15,468 nt of DNA from T3Sed10-241 sp036796255 (GCA_036796255.1 DAIRDH010000069.1:1-15468), one strand, 5' to 3'; positions 6,245-13,949 are shown, counted from the first letter of the stretch. Notes: generated by a model not told the origin, from the sequence alone. Numbers and translations: made by a program.

Positions 6245-7603
6245 TTATTCCCACTCCTTCTCGCTCACCACATGGCTCCACACTTCATTGCCATCCGCAT
6301 CCATCACGCGCATGTTGATGCTGCGGTCTTTGCGGGGTCCGCTCACTTCGAGCATGCCGAAGTTGGTTTCGTTGTAGAGCGTGCCATCCACGCGGTTGCT
6401 CGTATCGCCATCGCCGCCATCATGGGTGCCTGAGCTGAGTGGGGAGAGGGTGAGGTCGTACATAAGGCATCCCTTGTGTACCACCTTGCAAAGCTCCGTA
6501 TGGTGTCTGTCGCCGGTGAGGAAGATCACACCCTTGATGCCCTCAGCAGCGATGCGGTCCAGCAACCTGGCGCGCTCCTCGGGGTAGTTGGCGTAATTTT
6601 CATACACCTTGGCGTCGTTGAGCACCTGGCTGCCCACTGCAATGATTTTAAACGGGGCCCTGCTGTATGAAAGGCTTTCAATCAGCCAGTCTATCTGCTC
6701 CTCGCCAAGCATTTGGTGCTCCGTAGTTTTGTTGTGGTAGTCCGTCCGGTTCCAGCGATTGTCAAGGAGATAGAAGTGCAGGTCATTGAATTGAAAGGCA
6801 CTTGTGATGCCACCGCCGCCATACACGCCGTAGCCATTGTTGGCCCAGAATTGCTTAAAAGTTTCAAGCGCCATCTCCTTATGGGGATAAGATCTCACCG
6901 CATCGTTGGGCCCATAGTCGTGGTCATCCCATATTGCGTAGTGGTGGCCCGTGCGCAGCAAGCGCTGCATTTCGGGCAGGGTGCGTGTATGCGTGTAGCG
7001 CTTGTGCATGCCGGTTTGGGTAAACCAATCTACCTCGCGGAAATACGTATTGTCACCAAGCCACAACATCATGTCAGTACCGGCATCGGCCATGGACTCA
7101 TATATGTGGTAATCCTTGCCATATGCACGGCCTGGGCGGTCGTAAGCCTCTTCGTTGATGTAAGCACAGCTCCCCGCCATGATGCGAAAGTTGGGCGGGT
7201 CGCTTCGGTACTGCCATAGGGCTTGTGTATCGAAGTGCAGGTCGAGGCTGTCTGTTTGCAGCTGCCCATCGGCATAAATGTCATAGCCATAGCGTATTCC
7301 GGGCTCCACTTCCGTTGCGGTGAGTTGGGCGGTGTAGGCCTTTTCGGCAAAAGTGTGTACCGCAGCGCTTTTCATCACCACCTCAGGTGCCGTATCGGGC
7401 CAGTAATGCATTTGCACCTCGCAGGCTTCGCTCATTTGCACCCATACCGCTGCTTCGCGCATTTCGCTATAGCCGTTCATCGGCCCGGACAGCAATAGGT
7501 CCACCCGCTCAGCTGGCTTTGACTTGCCGCCATCTTTGGAGGCGGTACTTACACAGGCTGATACAAACAGCAGAAGGGCTATCGCATTTACAAATCTTTT
7601 CAT
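6245..7603 (-). CDS. PhoD-like metallophosphatase lipoprotein
   Basis: The protein has 452 residues. The N-terminus MKRFVNAIALLLFVSAC is a lipoprotein signal with the lipidated Cys at position 17, followed by a polar linker. Residues 35-125 look like the N-terminal beta domain of PhoD-type enzymes. The catalytic part shows AGSC (143-146), WLGDNTY (181-187), WDDHDYGPND (225-234), LLDNR (279-283), and TGDRHHTE (363-370). These are the metal-binding Asp/Asn/His positions of the PhoD alkaline phosphatase / phosphodiesterase family. It should hydrolyse phosphomono- or diesters at the cell envelope; the substrate cannot be told. A 15-bp palindrome (7647-7661) and a weak TATCTTGC box (7622-7629) lie upstream, which would suit phosphate-responsive or other control but proves nothing. 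The hydrolase gene lies 148 nt upstream on the same strand. Confidence 0.88.
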   Translation of the reverse strand: MKRFVNAIALLLFVSACVSTASKDGGKSKPAERVDLLLSGPMNGYSEMREAAVWVQMSEACEVQMHYWPDTAPEVVMKSAAVHTFAEKAYTAQLTATEVEPGIRYGYDIYADGQLQTDSLDLHFDTQALWQYRSDPPNFRIMAGSCAYINEEAYDRPGRAYGKDYHIYESMADAGTDMMLWLGDNTYFREVDWFTQTGMHKRYTHTRTLPEMQRLLRTGHHYAIWDDHDYGPNDAVRSYPHKEMALETFKQFWANNGYGVYGGGGITSAFQFNDLHFYLLDNRWNRTDYHNKTTEHQMLGEEQIDWLIESLSYSRAPFKIIAVGSQVLNDAKVYENYANYPEERARLLDRIAAEGIKGVIFLTGDRHHTELCKVVHKGCLMYDLTLSPLSSGTHDGGDGDTSNRVDGTLYNETNFGMLEVSGPRKDRSINMRVMDADGNEVWSHVVSEKEWE

Positions 7604-7646
7604 GGTCTGATCAATTTTTGCGCAAGATAGACACGCTGCAATAACT

Positions 7647-7661
7647 GAAAGTTAAACTTTC
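7647..7661. repeat. 15-bp palindrome upstream of the PhoD-like gene
   Basis: GAAAGTT-A-AACTTTC is a perfect inverted repeat with one central base, 44 nt upstream of the PhoD-like start. Position and form fit a dimeric repressor or activator site, but it could be incidental in an A+T-rich spacer. Confidence 0.3.
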
Positions 7662-7751
7662 GGGAAAATGGGTGGGAAGATTATTCCAGAATATGCGGAT
7701 GTGTTTTTTAATGACTAGTTCCGCTTGATTGGTGAGTTAAAAATAATAACC

Positions 7752-9056
7752 TCAAAATAGCACCGCCTTCGCCGTATGCACTTTTCCCGAAAGGCTATGC
7801 GCCTTTACCACATAAAACCCCTTGGGCAGGGCGATGGGGTCTGAAAGCACCTGCGATTGGCCTTCCCAGATGGTTTGGCCTTTGGCATTGAGCACACGGG
7901 CGTGGCTGTAGCGCTCCGGATTGCCAATGTTGATGTGGTCTTGACTGGGATTTGGGAATACCAAAAGCTGATCTTTGGGGGGTTCAACTACTTCAGCAGT
8001 AAGGGGATTGCAATTCAGGTTCATGATCTTTTCCCAAAGGGCGGTGTCAAAAGCACTCACGGCGGGGGAGTCTTCAATGGCTACTTCGCCCAGCCTTACC
8101 ACCACCAGGCCCTCCGATGGTACGATGTACAAGCGCTGGTCGTTGGCACCCATGCCGGCGTAGAGGTCGGCAGGGGCGGTGGGGATGAGATAGCCCTGCT
8201 GGGGATCGAAGTTAAGCGGAGCCAAAAAATACTCCTTGCCATTGAGCCACCAGAGGTATCCATAAGCCGGATTGTCTGGATTGGCGGTGTTGCGCATGGC
8301 GTTGATGTAGTCGGTGTCGCCGAGGATGGTGTTGCCATTCCACACAAAGTCATTGCTTGCCAATAGTCCAAAACGGGCCATGGAACGGGCATTGCTGATG
8401 TATAGCTGGTCAAACCAGAATCCGCCCATGCCTATGGCGTTTTTGATTTTTTGGGTAGTGTACTGGTTGCGGGTAAGGCCACTGGCTTCTTCAACCACCT
8501 CAATAAGGCGGCGGTACACGCCGTTGTGGTAATGAAAAGTCTCGCCGGGTGTGTACTGACAGTTGAAGCATTCCGGTTCCGTGCAATCCCAGAGCACAGC
8601 GGCTGTATTGAAACCCGAAGACATGCTGAGCTGATGAAAAACAGTGCGTTGCAGCTCATCCTCCTCCTCACAATTGGTCCAGTCCGTGCCGAGGTAGTCT
8701 GATACCGGGTCGTTGATGTCGAGCAGGCCCTCTTCCTGGGCAATTCCCACGAGGCTTGCCACCATCACTTTGCCTGCCGAGGCCCAGTACCATACGCTGT
8801 CGGCCGTAAATTCGTCAAAGTATTGTTCCAACACAATTTTACCTTCCTTGAGCACGATAAAGGCTTTGGAGTTTGACTCGTCAAGGAAGGAGTAGAGCGC
8901 GTCAATGCGCTCCTCACACCAGCCCAGCGAGTCGGGATCGGTGGTTTCCCAGGTGCTTCCGCCAATGGGAGGGAAGTAAGTACTTTGTTGAGCATAAGTG
9001 AAATTACCCGCGATAATTGTCAAAAATGCAATGGCACATGGCAGTGCGTATTTCAT
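7752..9056 (-). CDS. Exported serine hydrolase (beta-lactamase/class C fold) with T9SS C-terminal domain
   Basis: The product has 434 residues with a signal peptide (MKYALPCAIAFLTIIAGNFT, cleavage near YAQ). Residues 45-345 form a class C beta-lactamase-like serine hydrolase. The SxxK nucleophile motif is SAGK (93-96), the YxN element is YHN (176-178), and the third motif is replaced by GMGANDQ (301-307), as in many esterase/peptidase-like members of the family. Four Cys residues (129, 158, 163, 166) suggest disulfides. Residues 365-434 (VFPNPSQDHINI, ending GKVHTAKAVLF) are a type A T9SS sorting domain, so the enzyme is sent across the outer membrane or anchored at the cell surface. The substrate is unknown: esterase, amidase, and D-amino-acid peptidase are all possible. 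A true beta-lactamase role is unlikely given the sorting domain. Confidence 0.88.
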   Translation of the reverse strand: MKYALPCAIAFLTIIAGNFTYAQQSTYFPPIGGSTWETTDPDSLGWCEERIDALYSFLDESNSKAFIVLKEGKIVLEQYFDEFTADSVWYWASAGKVMVASLVGIAQEEGLLDINDPVSDYLGTDWTNCEEEDELQRTVFHQLSMSSGFNTAAVLWDCTEPECFNCQYTPGETFHYHNGVYRRLIEVVEEASGLTRNQYTTQKIKNAIGMGGFWFDQLYISNARSMARFGLLASNDFVWNGNTILGDTDYINAMRNTANPDNPAYGYLWWLNGKEYFLAPLNFDPQQGYLIPTAPADLYAGMGANDQRLYIVPSEGLVVVRLGEVAIEDSPAVSAFDTALWEKIMNLNCNPLTAEVVEPPKDQLLVFPNPSQDHINIGNPERYSHARVLNAKGQTIWEGQSQVLSDPIALPKGFYVVKAHSLSGKVHTAKAVLF

Positions 9057-9134
9057 ACCTACTTCTAATTACTCAGGTGAAAGTATACAAAATCTGACAA
9101 CTGCTCTTGTATGATCAAAAGCATAATGCAAACT

Positions 9135-10496
9135 TCACAAATCGGGGTGGGGCAGTATCCATGAATTGCTGCGCAGGTGGCTCCATTCTGCCACGGCGAG
9201 GTTTACATCTGGATCAATCATTGGGCGATGGGGCCTGCCATTGAGGCTTACCTGCGATTTCACATGCACGGCAATTTCCTTGGTGCCCCCTTCGCTGTAT
9301 TCATCATGCAGGCGCTGCGCATATTGCCATATCATATCGGGACGCGTCGCCATGGATCTGGCCATTTTTGCCGAAAGGCGCTTCTCGGGCAGTACCCGCT
9401 CAATAAGTTTGCCTTCAGCGTCTTTGATGTAAAAGCGCGCATAGCCCGACTTGCTGCGCAGCATCATATGCCATGACAGCCGGTGGCCTTCCTCGCTCCA
9501 ATGCGGACTGCCGGGATAGTAGAAGGGCCTCAAAGGCAAAATGAGCATAAGGGCGATGAAGCCGTAGAGGAAGGCGGTGTGCAAGCCCTGAACAGCGCGA
9601 CCGCGCAAGCCGAAAAGGTAGAGGAAATCCGCAGGATTGTAATCGGCAGGTACACCGCTCCACACCATTGCCTTTCGGAAAAAGAGGTAGCGCATGGTGG
9701 CCTGGTCGAAGTACAGCACCGTGCATATCAGCATCATGTAAGGGAAAATGCCGATGTGAAATACCACAGAATTAAAAATATGAAAGCCAATGGAAATGAT
9801 GAAAGCATACTTGCGCGTGGGGCGGTACCAGAGTGCAGGCACCACCAGAAAATCAAAAGCTATCCCCCCGTAAGCGATGAGCATGATTAGCCATTTTTCC
9901 CCGCTAAGGGGCCCCAAAAGTGGTAAATGGCTCTTGCCACTCAGGAATATGCCCACCGTGGTGCCGTCGAGCCAGTCGGGGTAGAGCTTTGCGATGGCGG
10001 CGTACACGTAGACAATGAGCAGCAATATTTTGAAAATCCACTTGCTCCAATAGGGTACGGCGAGTGCCTCCGCAACCCGGCCATGGCGCACATCCAGAGA
10101 GGTGTAGCGGTGTGCCGGAACCATCCACAGCAGGATGCACATGAGCAGCAGGAGGTAGTAGTGGTTGTTGTAGCTGGTTTTTTGCCCGAAGTAGACCACT
10201 GCCCAGATGAAGGTGTAAATGGCCACACTCAGCCGGTACCTGTAGCCCAGCGCAATGCCGATACCGGCCACACCGAGCAGAAAGTACAGCACATAAGCCT
10301 GCGGGCCCACGATAACCTGAAGAAAATCAAAACCGATAAAGTTGAAGCTGAACTCCGGATCTACGTAGTTCTGGCGCACCCAACCGGTGAGGATGGCACC
10401 CCAGCCTTCGGCCGCCATGAGCAAGCCCATGAGTATGCGAAATAGCGCAAGGGGCGCAATATCGACAGGTCGGTTGAGAAATGAAGTATTTGACAT
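9135..10496 (-). CDS. HTTM / vitamin-K-dependent gamma-carboxylase-like membrane protein
   Basis: The product has 453 residues with many hydrophobic segments (about 14-28, 60-84, 90-104, 113-127, 152-170, 202-222, 230-262, and 307-322), followed by a soluble C-terminal part of about 125 residues. The HTTM (horizontally transferred transmembrane) family signatures are NNHYYL (110-115), AKLYPDWLDG (169-178), FHIFNSVVFHIGIFP (238-252), and SWHMMLR (341-347). From memory, AKLYPDWLDG aligns with KKLDADWVEG of human GGCX, which would place K170 at the lysine proposed as active-site base. In animals the enzyme carboxylates Glu side chains using reduced vitamin K; the role in bacteria is unsettled. 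The gene is divergent from the one at 10625 and lies 78 nt upstream of the serine hydrolase on the same strand. Confidence 0.88.
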   Translation of the reverse strand: MSNTSFLNRPVDIAPLALFRILMGLLMAAEGWGAILTGWVRQNYVDPEFSFNFIGFDFLQVIVGPQAYVLYFLLGVAGIGIALGYRYRLSVAIYTFIWAVVYFGQKTSYNNHYYLLLLMCILLWMVPAHRYTSLDVRHGRVAEALAVPYWSKWIFKILLLIVYVYAAIAKLYPDWLDGTTVGIFLSGKSHLPLLGPLSGEKWLIMLIAYGGIAFDFLVVPALWYRPTRKYAFIISIGFHIFNSVVFHIGIFPYMMLICTVLYFDQATMRYLFFRKAMVWSGVPADYNPADFLYLFGLRGRAVQGLHTAFLYGFIALMLILPLRPFYYPGSPHWSEEGHRLSWHMMLRSKSGYARFYIKDAEGKLIERVLPEKRLSAKMARSMATRPDMIWQYAQRLHDEYSEGGTKEIAVHVKSQVSLNGRPHRPMIDPDVNLAVAEWSHLRSNSWILPHPDL

Positions 10497-10545
10497 GCTG
10501 AATCCTTTCTGCGCCTGGTTTGCCAGACATGTTTTCCATTGGTCT

Positions 10546-10573
10546 CAGAAATTTACCGTTCAGGTAAATTCTG
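10546..10573. repeat. Inverted repeat between divergent genes
   Basis: CAGAAATTTACC and GGTAAATTCTG pair over 11 bp with one bulged A and a 5-nt loop (GTTCA). There is no T run on either side, and the repeat lies between two divergent gene starts (10496 and 10625), so it is more likely an operator than a terminator. On the minus strand it overlaps a near-consensus TAAATTTC promoter-like box. Confidence 0.4.
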
Positions 10574-10596
10574 GGCCGAAGAAACAAAAATGCCGC

Positions 10597-10604
10597 TAAC
10601 TTCG
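10597..10604 (+). promoter_or_regulatory. Near-consensus promoter box of the small membrane protein gene
   Basis: TAACTTCG matches TAnnTTTG at seven of eight positions and lies 20 nt before the ATG at 10625. No clear -33 element is visible. Confidence 0.3.
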
Positions 10605-10624
10605 CCCCGCATCAATGCACGAAA

Positions 10625-11002
10625 ATGCGAATAAATCTTTTCGGTAAAATTGTTCTCGGTTTCTTTACCATCGCCCAGCTTTTTATAGGCCTGGGCTTCC
10701 TGGTATGGCTGCTGTCAGTGTTGCTCCCTGCCATTCAAGTTCAGGACGAGGCGCTTATGAGGGAAGCCATTCTTGGTTCCATGCAAGGAATCGTGTTTTG
10801 GGTCATGTTTTTGAGCGTGCTCAGCCTGGTGATACTGGTGTTTTACATCGTGCATGCAGGCACACACCGCAAGCTCTCCACCACCATGAAGGTGGTGTGG
10901 ATTGTGCTCTTTTTGCTTTTTGGCAGTTTTGTTGAGGTGGTTTATTTCTTTATGGAAATAGTCCCGGCACAGTCGATGACTGCGCGGCTTGAGAATGGGT
11001 AA
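10625..11002 (+). CDS. Small integral membrane protein, function unknown
   Basis: This 125-residue protein has three strongly hydrophobic segments, about residues 7-37 (long, possibly a helical hairpin), 53-77, and 88-113. A charged loop follows the first (QVQDEALMREA) and a basic loop precedes the third (HAGTHRKLSTTMK). I recognise no family and see no catalytic motif. The stop lies 45 nt before the HD gene, which has its own promoter box, so co-transcription is possible but not required. It diverges from the carboxylase-like gene across a shared regulatory spacer. Confidence 0.7.
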   Translation: MRINLFGKIVLGFFTIAQLFIGLGFLVWLLSVLLPAIQVQDEALMREAILGSMQGIVFWVMFLSVLSLVILVFYIVHAGTHRKLSTTMKVVWIVLFLLFGSFVEVVYFFMEIVPAQSMTARLENG

Positions 11003-11035
11003 GCGGGATATCGTGCGGTTGCCAACACATCTCCC

Positions 11036-11043
11036 TACCTTTG
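11036..11043 (+). promoter_or_regulatory. TAnnTTTG promoter box of the HD phosphohydrolase gene
   Basis: TACCTTTG is a perfect -7 consensus only 4 nt before the ATG at 11048. Transcription would start essentially at the start codon, giving a leaderless mRNA. Confidence 0.5.
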
Positions 11044-11047
11044 CTTT

Positions 11048-11716
11048 ATGAACATCCAAGACACCATCACTGCAGTAGAAGCGGAGATGAAAGCAAAATT
11101 TGAAGGCGAAGGCAGTGGACACGACTGGGAGCATATTGCAAGGGTGTGGCGCAATGCCGTGATGCTTGCAGAGGCTGAAGGCGCCGACGTGTGCGTGGCA
11201 GCTCTTGGGGCACTCCTCCACGACATTGCCGACCACAAATTTCACAACCACAGCCTGGAAGAAGGCCCCATTCAGGCGGCCGATGCTGTGCGCAGGCATG
11301 GTGGCGATGAAGCACTCGCGCAGCGCGTCGCGGCCATTGTGGCCGAGGTGTCATTCAAAGGTGCCGGGGTGCCCACACCGGTGAGCAGCATCGAAGCGGC
11401 AGTGGTGCAGGATGCCGACCGGCTCGATGCCATGGGCGCCATCGGAATCGCCCGGGCTTTCGCTTATGGCGGCAGCAAAGGCCGGCCGCTTTATGTGCCC
11501 GGCAAGGATCCCAAACTCCATACCGACTTCGAGAGCTATGCGCGGGACGAAGGGGCGACCATCAACCATTTTTACGAAAAGTTGCTCCTGCTCAAAGACC
11601 GTATGCACACCGATACCGGCCGCAAGATTGCAATGGAACGCCATGCATTCATGGAGCTGTATTTACAAATGTTTTTTACCGAATGGGAAGGCAAGTGTGT
11701 CAACAAGATCAGCTAG
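11048..11716 (+). CDS. HD-superfamily phosphohydrolase, YedJ-like
   Basis: This soluble protein has 222 residues. The metal-binding HD signature is complete: GHDWEHIARVW (24-34, first His 25), LLHDIADHKFH (56-66, HD at 58-59), and VQDADRLDAMGAIGIARAF (120-138, second Asp 122). The first and third blocks and the spacing match the YedJ/YpgQ branch of HD phosphohydrolases, for which (d)NTP pyrophosphatase or phosphohydrolase activity has been reported for some members. The C-terminal third is helical. It converges on the HD gene of the opposite strand; the two stops are 23 nt apart with no obvious terminator between. The substrate here is unknown. Confidence 0.88.
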   Translation: MNIQDTITAVEAEMKAKFEGEGSGHDWEHIARVWRNAVMLAEAEGADVCVAALGALLHDIADHKFHNHSLEEGPIQAADAVRRHGGDEALAQRVAAIVAEVSFKGAGVPTPVSSIEAAVVQDADRLDAMGAIGIARAFAYGGSKGRPLYVPGKDPKLHTDFESYARDEGATINHFYEKLLLLKDRMHTDTGRKIAMERHAFMELYLQMFFTEWEGKCVNKIS

Positions 11717-11739
11717 CCCGACTGCCCTTCAGATCAAAT

Positions 11740-12327
11740 TTACAGCAAATCCAACTTCTCAAGTACCTTGGCCTTGTGCTCGTTGAGGCTTTGGTCGATG
11801 CCGGGGCTTAGGAATCTGTGCTGGCGCAGAAATTTGACCTGAAAAGCTTTCCATTGCTCATCGTCCATTGGGCTGTTAATCCATTCCAGCTCTCTGCGCA
11901 GCAGGTTGGCCTGCCGGGCGTAATCATTGGTGGAAATGTAGTACAAGTCGGCATCTTTGATGATGCACTCCAGTTTATTTTGCGCTTCATTGAAGGGTTT
12001 TGTGACCATGATCAGCGATTCGATTAAGGCAATTTCCTCTTCGGGCATGTCAAGTTTCAGGGCCTTCTCACGAAAAATGGCTGCACCGCGCTGCTCGTGG
12101 TTCTCGTGGCTCACCGTAAAGCCAATGTCGTGGTACACAGCTGCAGTATGTAATTGTTCAATCTCCTTGCGTTCGCAGTCAAGCTCTTGAGCAATTTCAA
12201 TGGCCCTGTGACATACTTCCCTGATATGGTTGAGACTATGATAAAGGTAACGTGGGTCGAGCTTTTCTGCCAGCAGCTGCCAACCGTCTTGCCTAAGCAT
12301 GTGGTGCATGTAGTAATGTTTCTGCAT
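11740..12327 (-). CDS. HD-domain phosphohydrolase, distinct family
   Basis: The product has 195 residues from the ATG at 12327. Its HD signature reads YHSLNHIREV (29-38), VYHDIGF (64-70, HD at 66-67), ENHEQRG (75-81), and IIKDADLYYI (122-131, Asp 125). All metal ligands are kept, so it should be an active hydrolase of a phosphorylated, probably nucleotide, substrate. The order and spacing differ from the neighbour at 11048, so the two are not a recent duplication. An in-frame TTG at 12336 is rejected as the start because it lies within the promoter box. The upstream AraC-hybrid gene ends 37 nt away on the same strand, but this gene appears to have its own promoter. Confidence 0.85.
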   Translation of the reverse strand: MQKHYYMHHMLRQDGWQLLAEKLDPRYLYHSLNHIREVCHRAIEIAQELDCERKEIEQLHTAAVYHDIGFTVSHENHEQRGAAIFREKALKLDMPEEEIALIESLIMVTKPFNEAQNKLECIIKDADLYYISTNDYARQANLLRRELEWINSPMDDEQWKAFQVKFLRQHRFLSPGIDQSLNEHKAKVLEKLDLL

Positions 12328-12333
12328 AAGGGG

Positions 12334-12341
12334 CAAAATTA
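12334..12341 (-). promoter_or_regulatory. TAnnTTTG promoter box of the second HD gene
   Basis: The minus strand reads TAATTTTG, then CCCCTT and ATG at 12327. The same eight bases and the same 6-nt spacing occur before the TPR gene at 734. It fits in the short gap after the AraC-hybrid gene, implying an independent, leaderless transcript. Confidence 0.55.
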
Positions 12342-12364
12342 CCCCTTACGAAATTCTAAAGATA

Positions 12365-13921
12365 TTAATTTATGTGCACATTGTTTCTATCATGATGCAC
12401 AATAGTGGAGGGTTTGGCACCAAATAACTTGTGGAAGCAGGTGCTAAAATAGCTCGTACTGGCAAATCCACTCCATGAAGCCACTTCGCTCACGTTCATG
12501 CGGCCCAGTTGAAGTTCTTCATGGGCGCGCCTCAGTCGGTAGTTGCGGATGTAGGCAGAGCAGTTGAGGTTTTTCAGCTTTTTCAACTTGCGGTGCAGCT
12601 GGCTGCGGTCTATAAAGAGCAGGCCTGCGAGTTCCGATGGACCAAAATCCACATTACCAAGGTTGGCTTCGAGGATGGCATCGATCTTTTCGAGAAATTG
12701 CTCACCAGTTGATTTTGCTTTAATCCGGTTGCCCTTCTTCAAGCCGGCAGCCCGCGTTTCGGCGCGGTCCAGAAATGCAAGTAAATCGCTGTCAAAGGTT
12801 GAGAGCCTGGACCCTGTGTAATTCTTGTCGGTCTCGGGCGGAGGCTGCTTGCCCCACCATACCATGGGCAGGGCTGCCGTGGCGCTATTGAGGCGCAGAC
12901 TTCGCGCGAGTTGGGCGGCGGGAATGTCGGGGTAATCGTCTTCCACGATAAACAGCGCCCTTGGGCTGAAGTACAGTGCCCGCGCCAGGGCGGTGGCCAC
13001 ATCGCGGCAATACACCACGGTGTAGCGCGTGCCGAGCACCGTAGCAATCTCCGCATCCTTGTATTCCTTGCAGAGCGCAATGAGGTAATTATCTGCACCT
13101 TGACCATTGTTTACCGCAAGCTGTCCAAACAGCGAGCGTTGCAAGGTGTCGGTGGTGTCTTTCGCCACGGCGGTAAGCGACTCATCCATCTTGTAGTTTT
13201 TAAAGGGCAGGACTTCGAGGCTACCGGCGTGGGGCCAGTGCAGTTCAAACCTTGAAAAAACCTGGGCTTCACTGATCACCTCGAGGTCGCCTTTGAGGGA
13301 GCGGGCATAGGTCTTTGCCAGAAAGAGCCCCAGACTCACCCCTTGAAAATGGCGCAAGTGCAAGTCGTCGCCGGCATAATTGGGATCAAAAATATGGGGC
13401 AGTTTCTCTTTGCGAATGCCAATCCCGTTGTCCTGCACGGCGAGGCTCCAGCTATTGGTATTGGGATTGTGCTGAAGCGAAATGGTAACCCGCCCATCGG
13501 TTTGATCGCAAAACTCAATGGCGTTGATCAGCAGGGTTTCGGCGATTTTAGACAGGCGCTCAAAAGCGAAAAAGCCCTCGGGCCCTTCATTGACTTCCAC
13601 TTTCAAAGTAATGTTGCGGCGCTTGCAAAAATTGCGGTAGGGCAGGAGCACCTGCTCGAAGTAGGTGTCGAAGCGCCCTCTGGCAACGTGGATAAAGTAC
13701 TGTTGCTCCCGCTCATTAATGAGGTAGCTCAGGTTTTCCATCAAGTCCTTAAATCGCTTCACCTGTCGCCGCGCCACATCCAGCCGGGTGCGCGCCGCCT
13801 CCGATTCCAGCTCAGGCATGAGCCCGATGAGGCTTTGATCCAGTGTTTCCAGGGAGTGGTCGAGTTCTTCGCGGATCGTCAGTGTCCACTTGCTGATGTC
13901 GAAGCCGGGTTGTGCGGCCAT
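12365..13921 (-). CDS. Soluble hybrid kinase-like AraC regulator with altered phospho-sites
   Basis: The product has 518 residues without signal peptide or membrane helix. Domains in order are a DHp-like helical pair (12-70), HATPase_c (about 105-230; N-box LLINAIEF 130-137, G1 DNGIGI 164-169, G2 GVSLGL 194-199), a receiver-like domain (about 278-390), and an AraC-type HTH pair (about 408-510; SELAGLLFIDRSQLHRKLKK and GFASTSYFSTCFHKLFGAKP). This is the intracellular half of a Bacteroidota hybrid two-component regulator, with no sensor. By alignment of IREELDHSL with the usual ISHELRTPL, the phospho-His is Glu18. By alignment of FIVEDDYP with the usual VLLDVMMP, the phospho-Asp is Glu327, and the acidic pair and the Thr are lost. 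ATP-binding residues look intact. It probably acts as a DNA-binding regulator with phosphorylation-independent output. A 19-bp palindrome lies in its promoter region. Domain limits are by eye. Confidence 0.88.
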   Translation of the reverse strand: MAAQPGFDISKWTLTIREELDHSLETLDQSLIGLMPELESEAARTRLDVARRQVKRFKDLMENLSYLINEREQQYFIHVARGRFDTYFEQVLLPYRNFCKRRNITLKVEVNEGPEGFFAFERLSKIAETLLINAIEFCDQTDGRVTISLQHNPNTNSWSLAVQDNGIGIRKEKLPHIFDPNYAGDDLHLRHFQGVSLGLFLAKTYARSLKGDLEVISEAQVFSRFELHWPHAGSLEVLPFKNYKMDESLTAVAKDTTDTLQRSLFGQLAVNNGQGADNYLIALCKEYKDAEIATVLGTRYTVVYCRDVATALARALYFSPRALFIVEDDYPDIPAAQLARSLRLNSATAALPMVWWGKQPPPETDKNYTGSRLSTFDSDLLAFLDRAETRAAGLKKGNRIKAKSTGEQFLEKIDAILEANLGNVDFGPSELAGLLFIDRSQLHRKLKKLKNLNCSAYIRNYRLRRAHEELQLGRMNVSEVASWSGFASTSYFSTCFHKLFGAKPSTIVHHDRNNVHIN

Positions 13922-13941
13922 ATTTTTTGGTTTTGGTTGCC

Positions 13942-13949
13942 TAAATTTA
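13942..13949 (-). promoter_or_regulatory. Possible promoter box of the AraC-hybrid gene
   Basis: TAAATTTA on the minus strand matches TAnnTTTG in seven of eight positions and lies 20 nt before the ATG at 13921. It overlaps the end of the 19-bp palindrome. Confidence 0.3.

Noticed and set aside
6245..10496. The three minus-strand envelope genes as one operon or system
   Set aside because: The gaps of 78 and 148 nt, the lack of overlaps, and the absence of a common pathway give no firm support for a single functional system.
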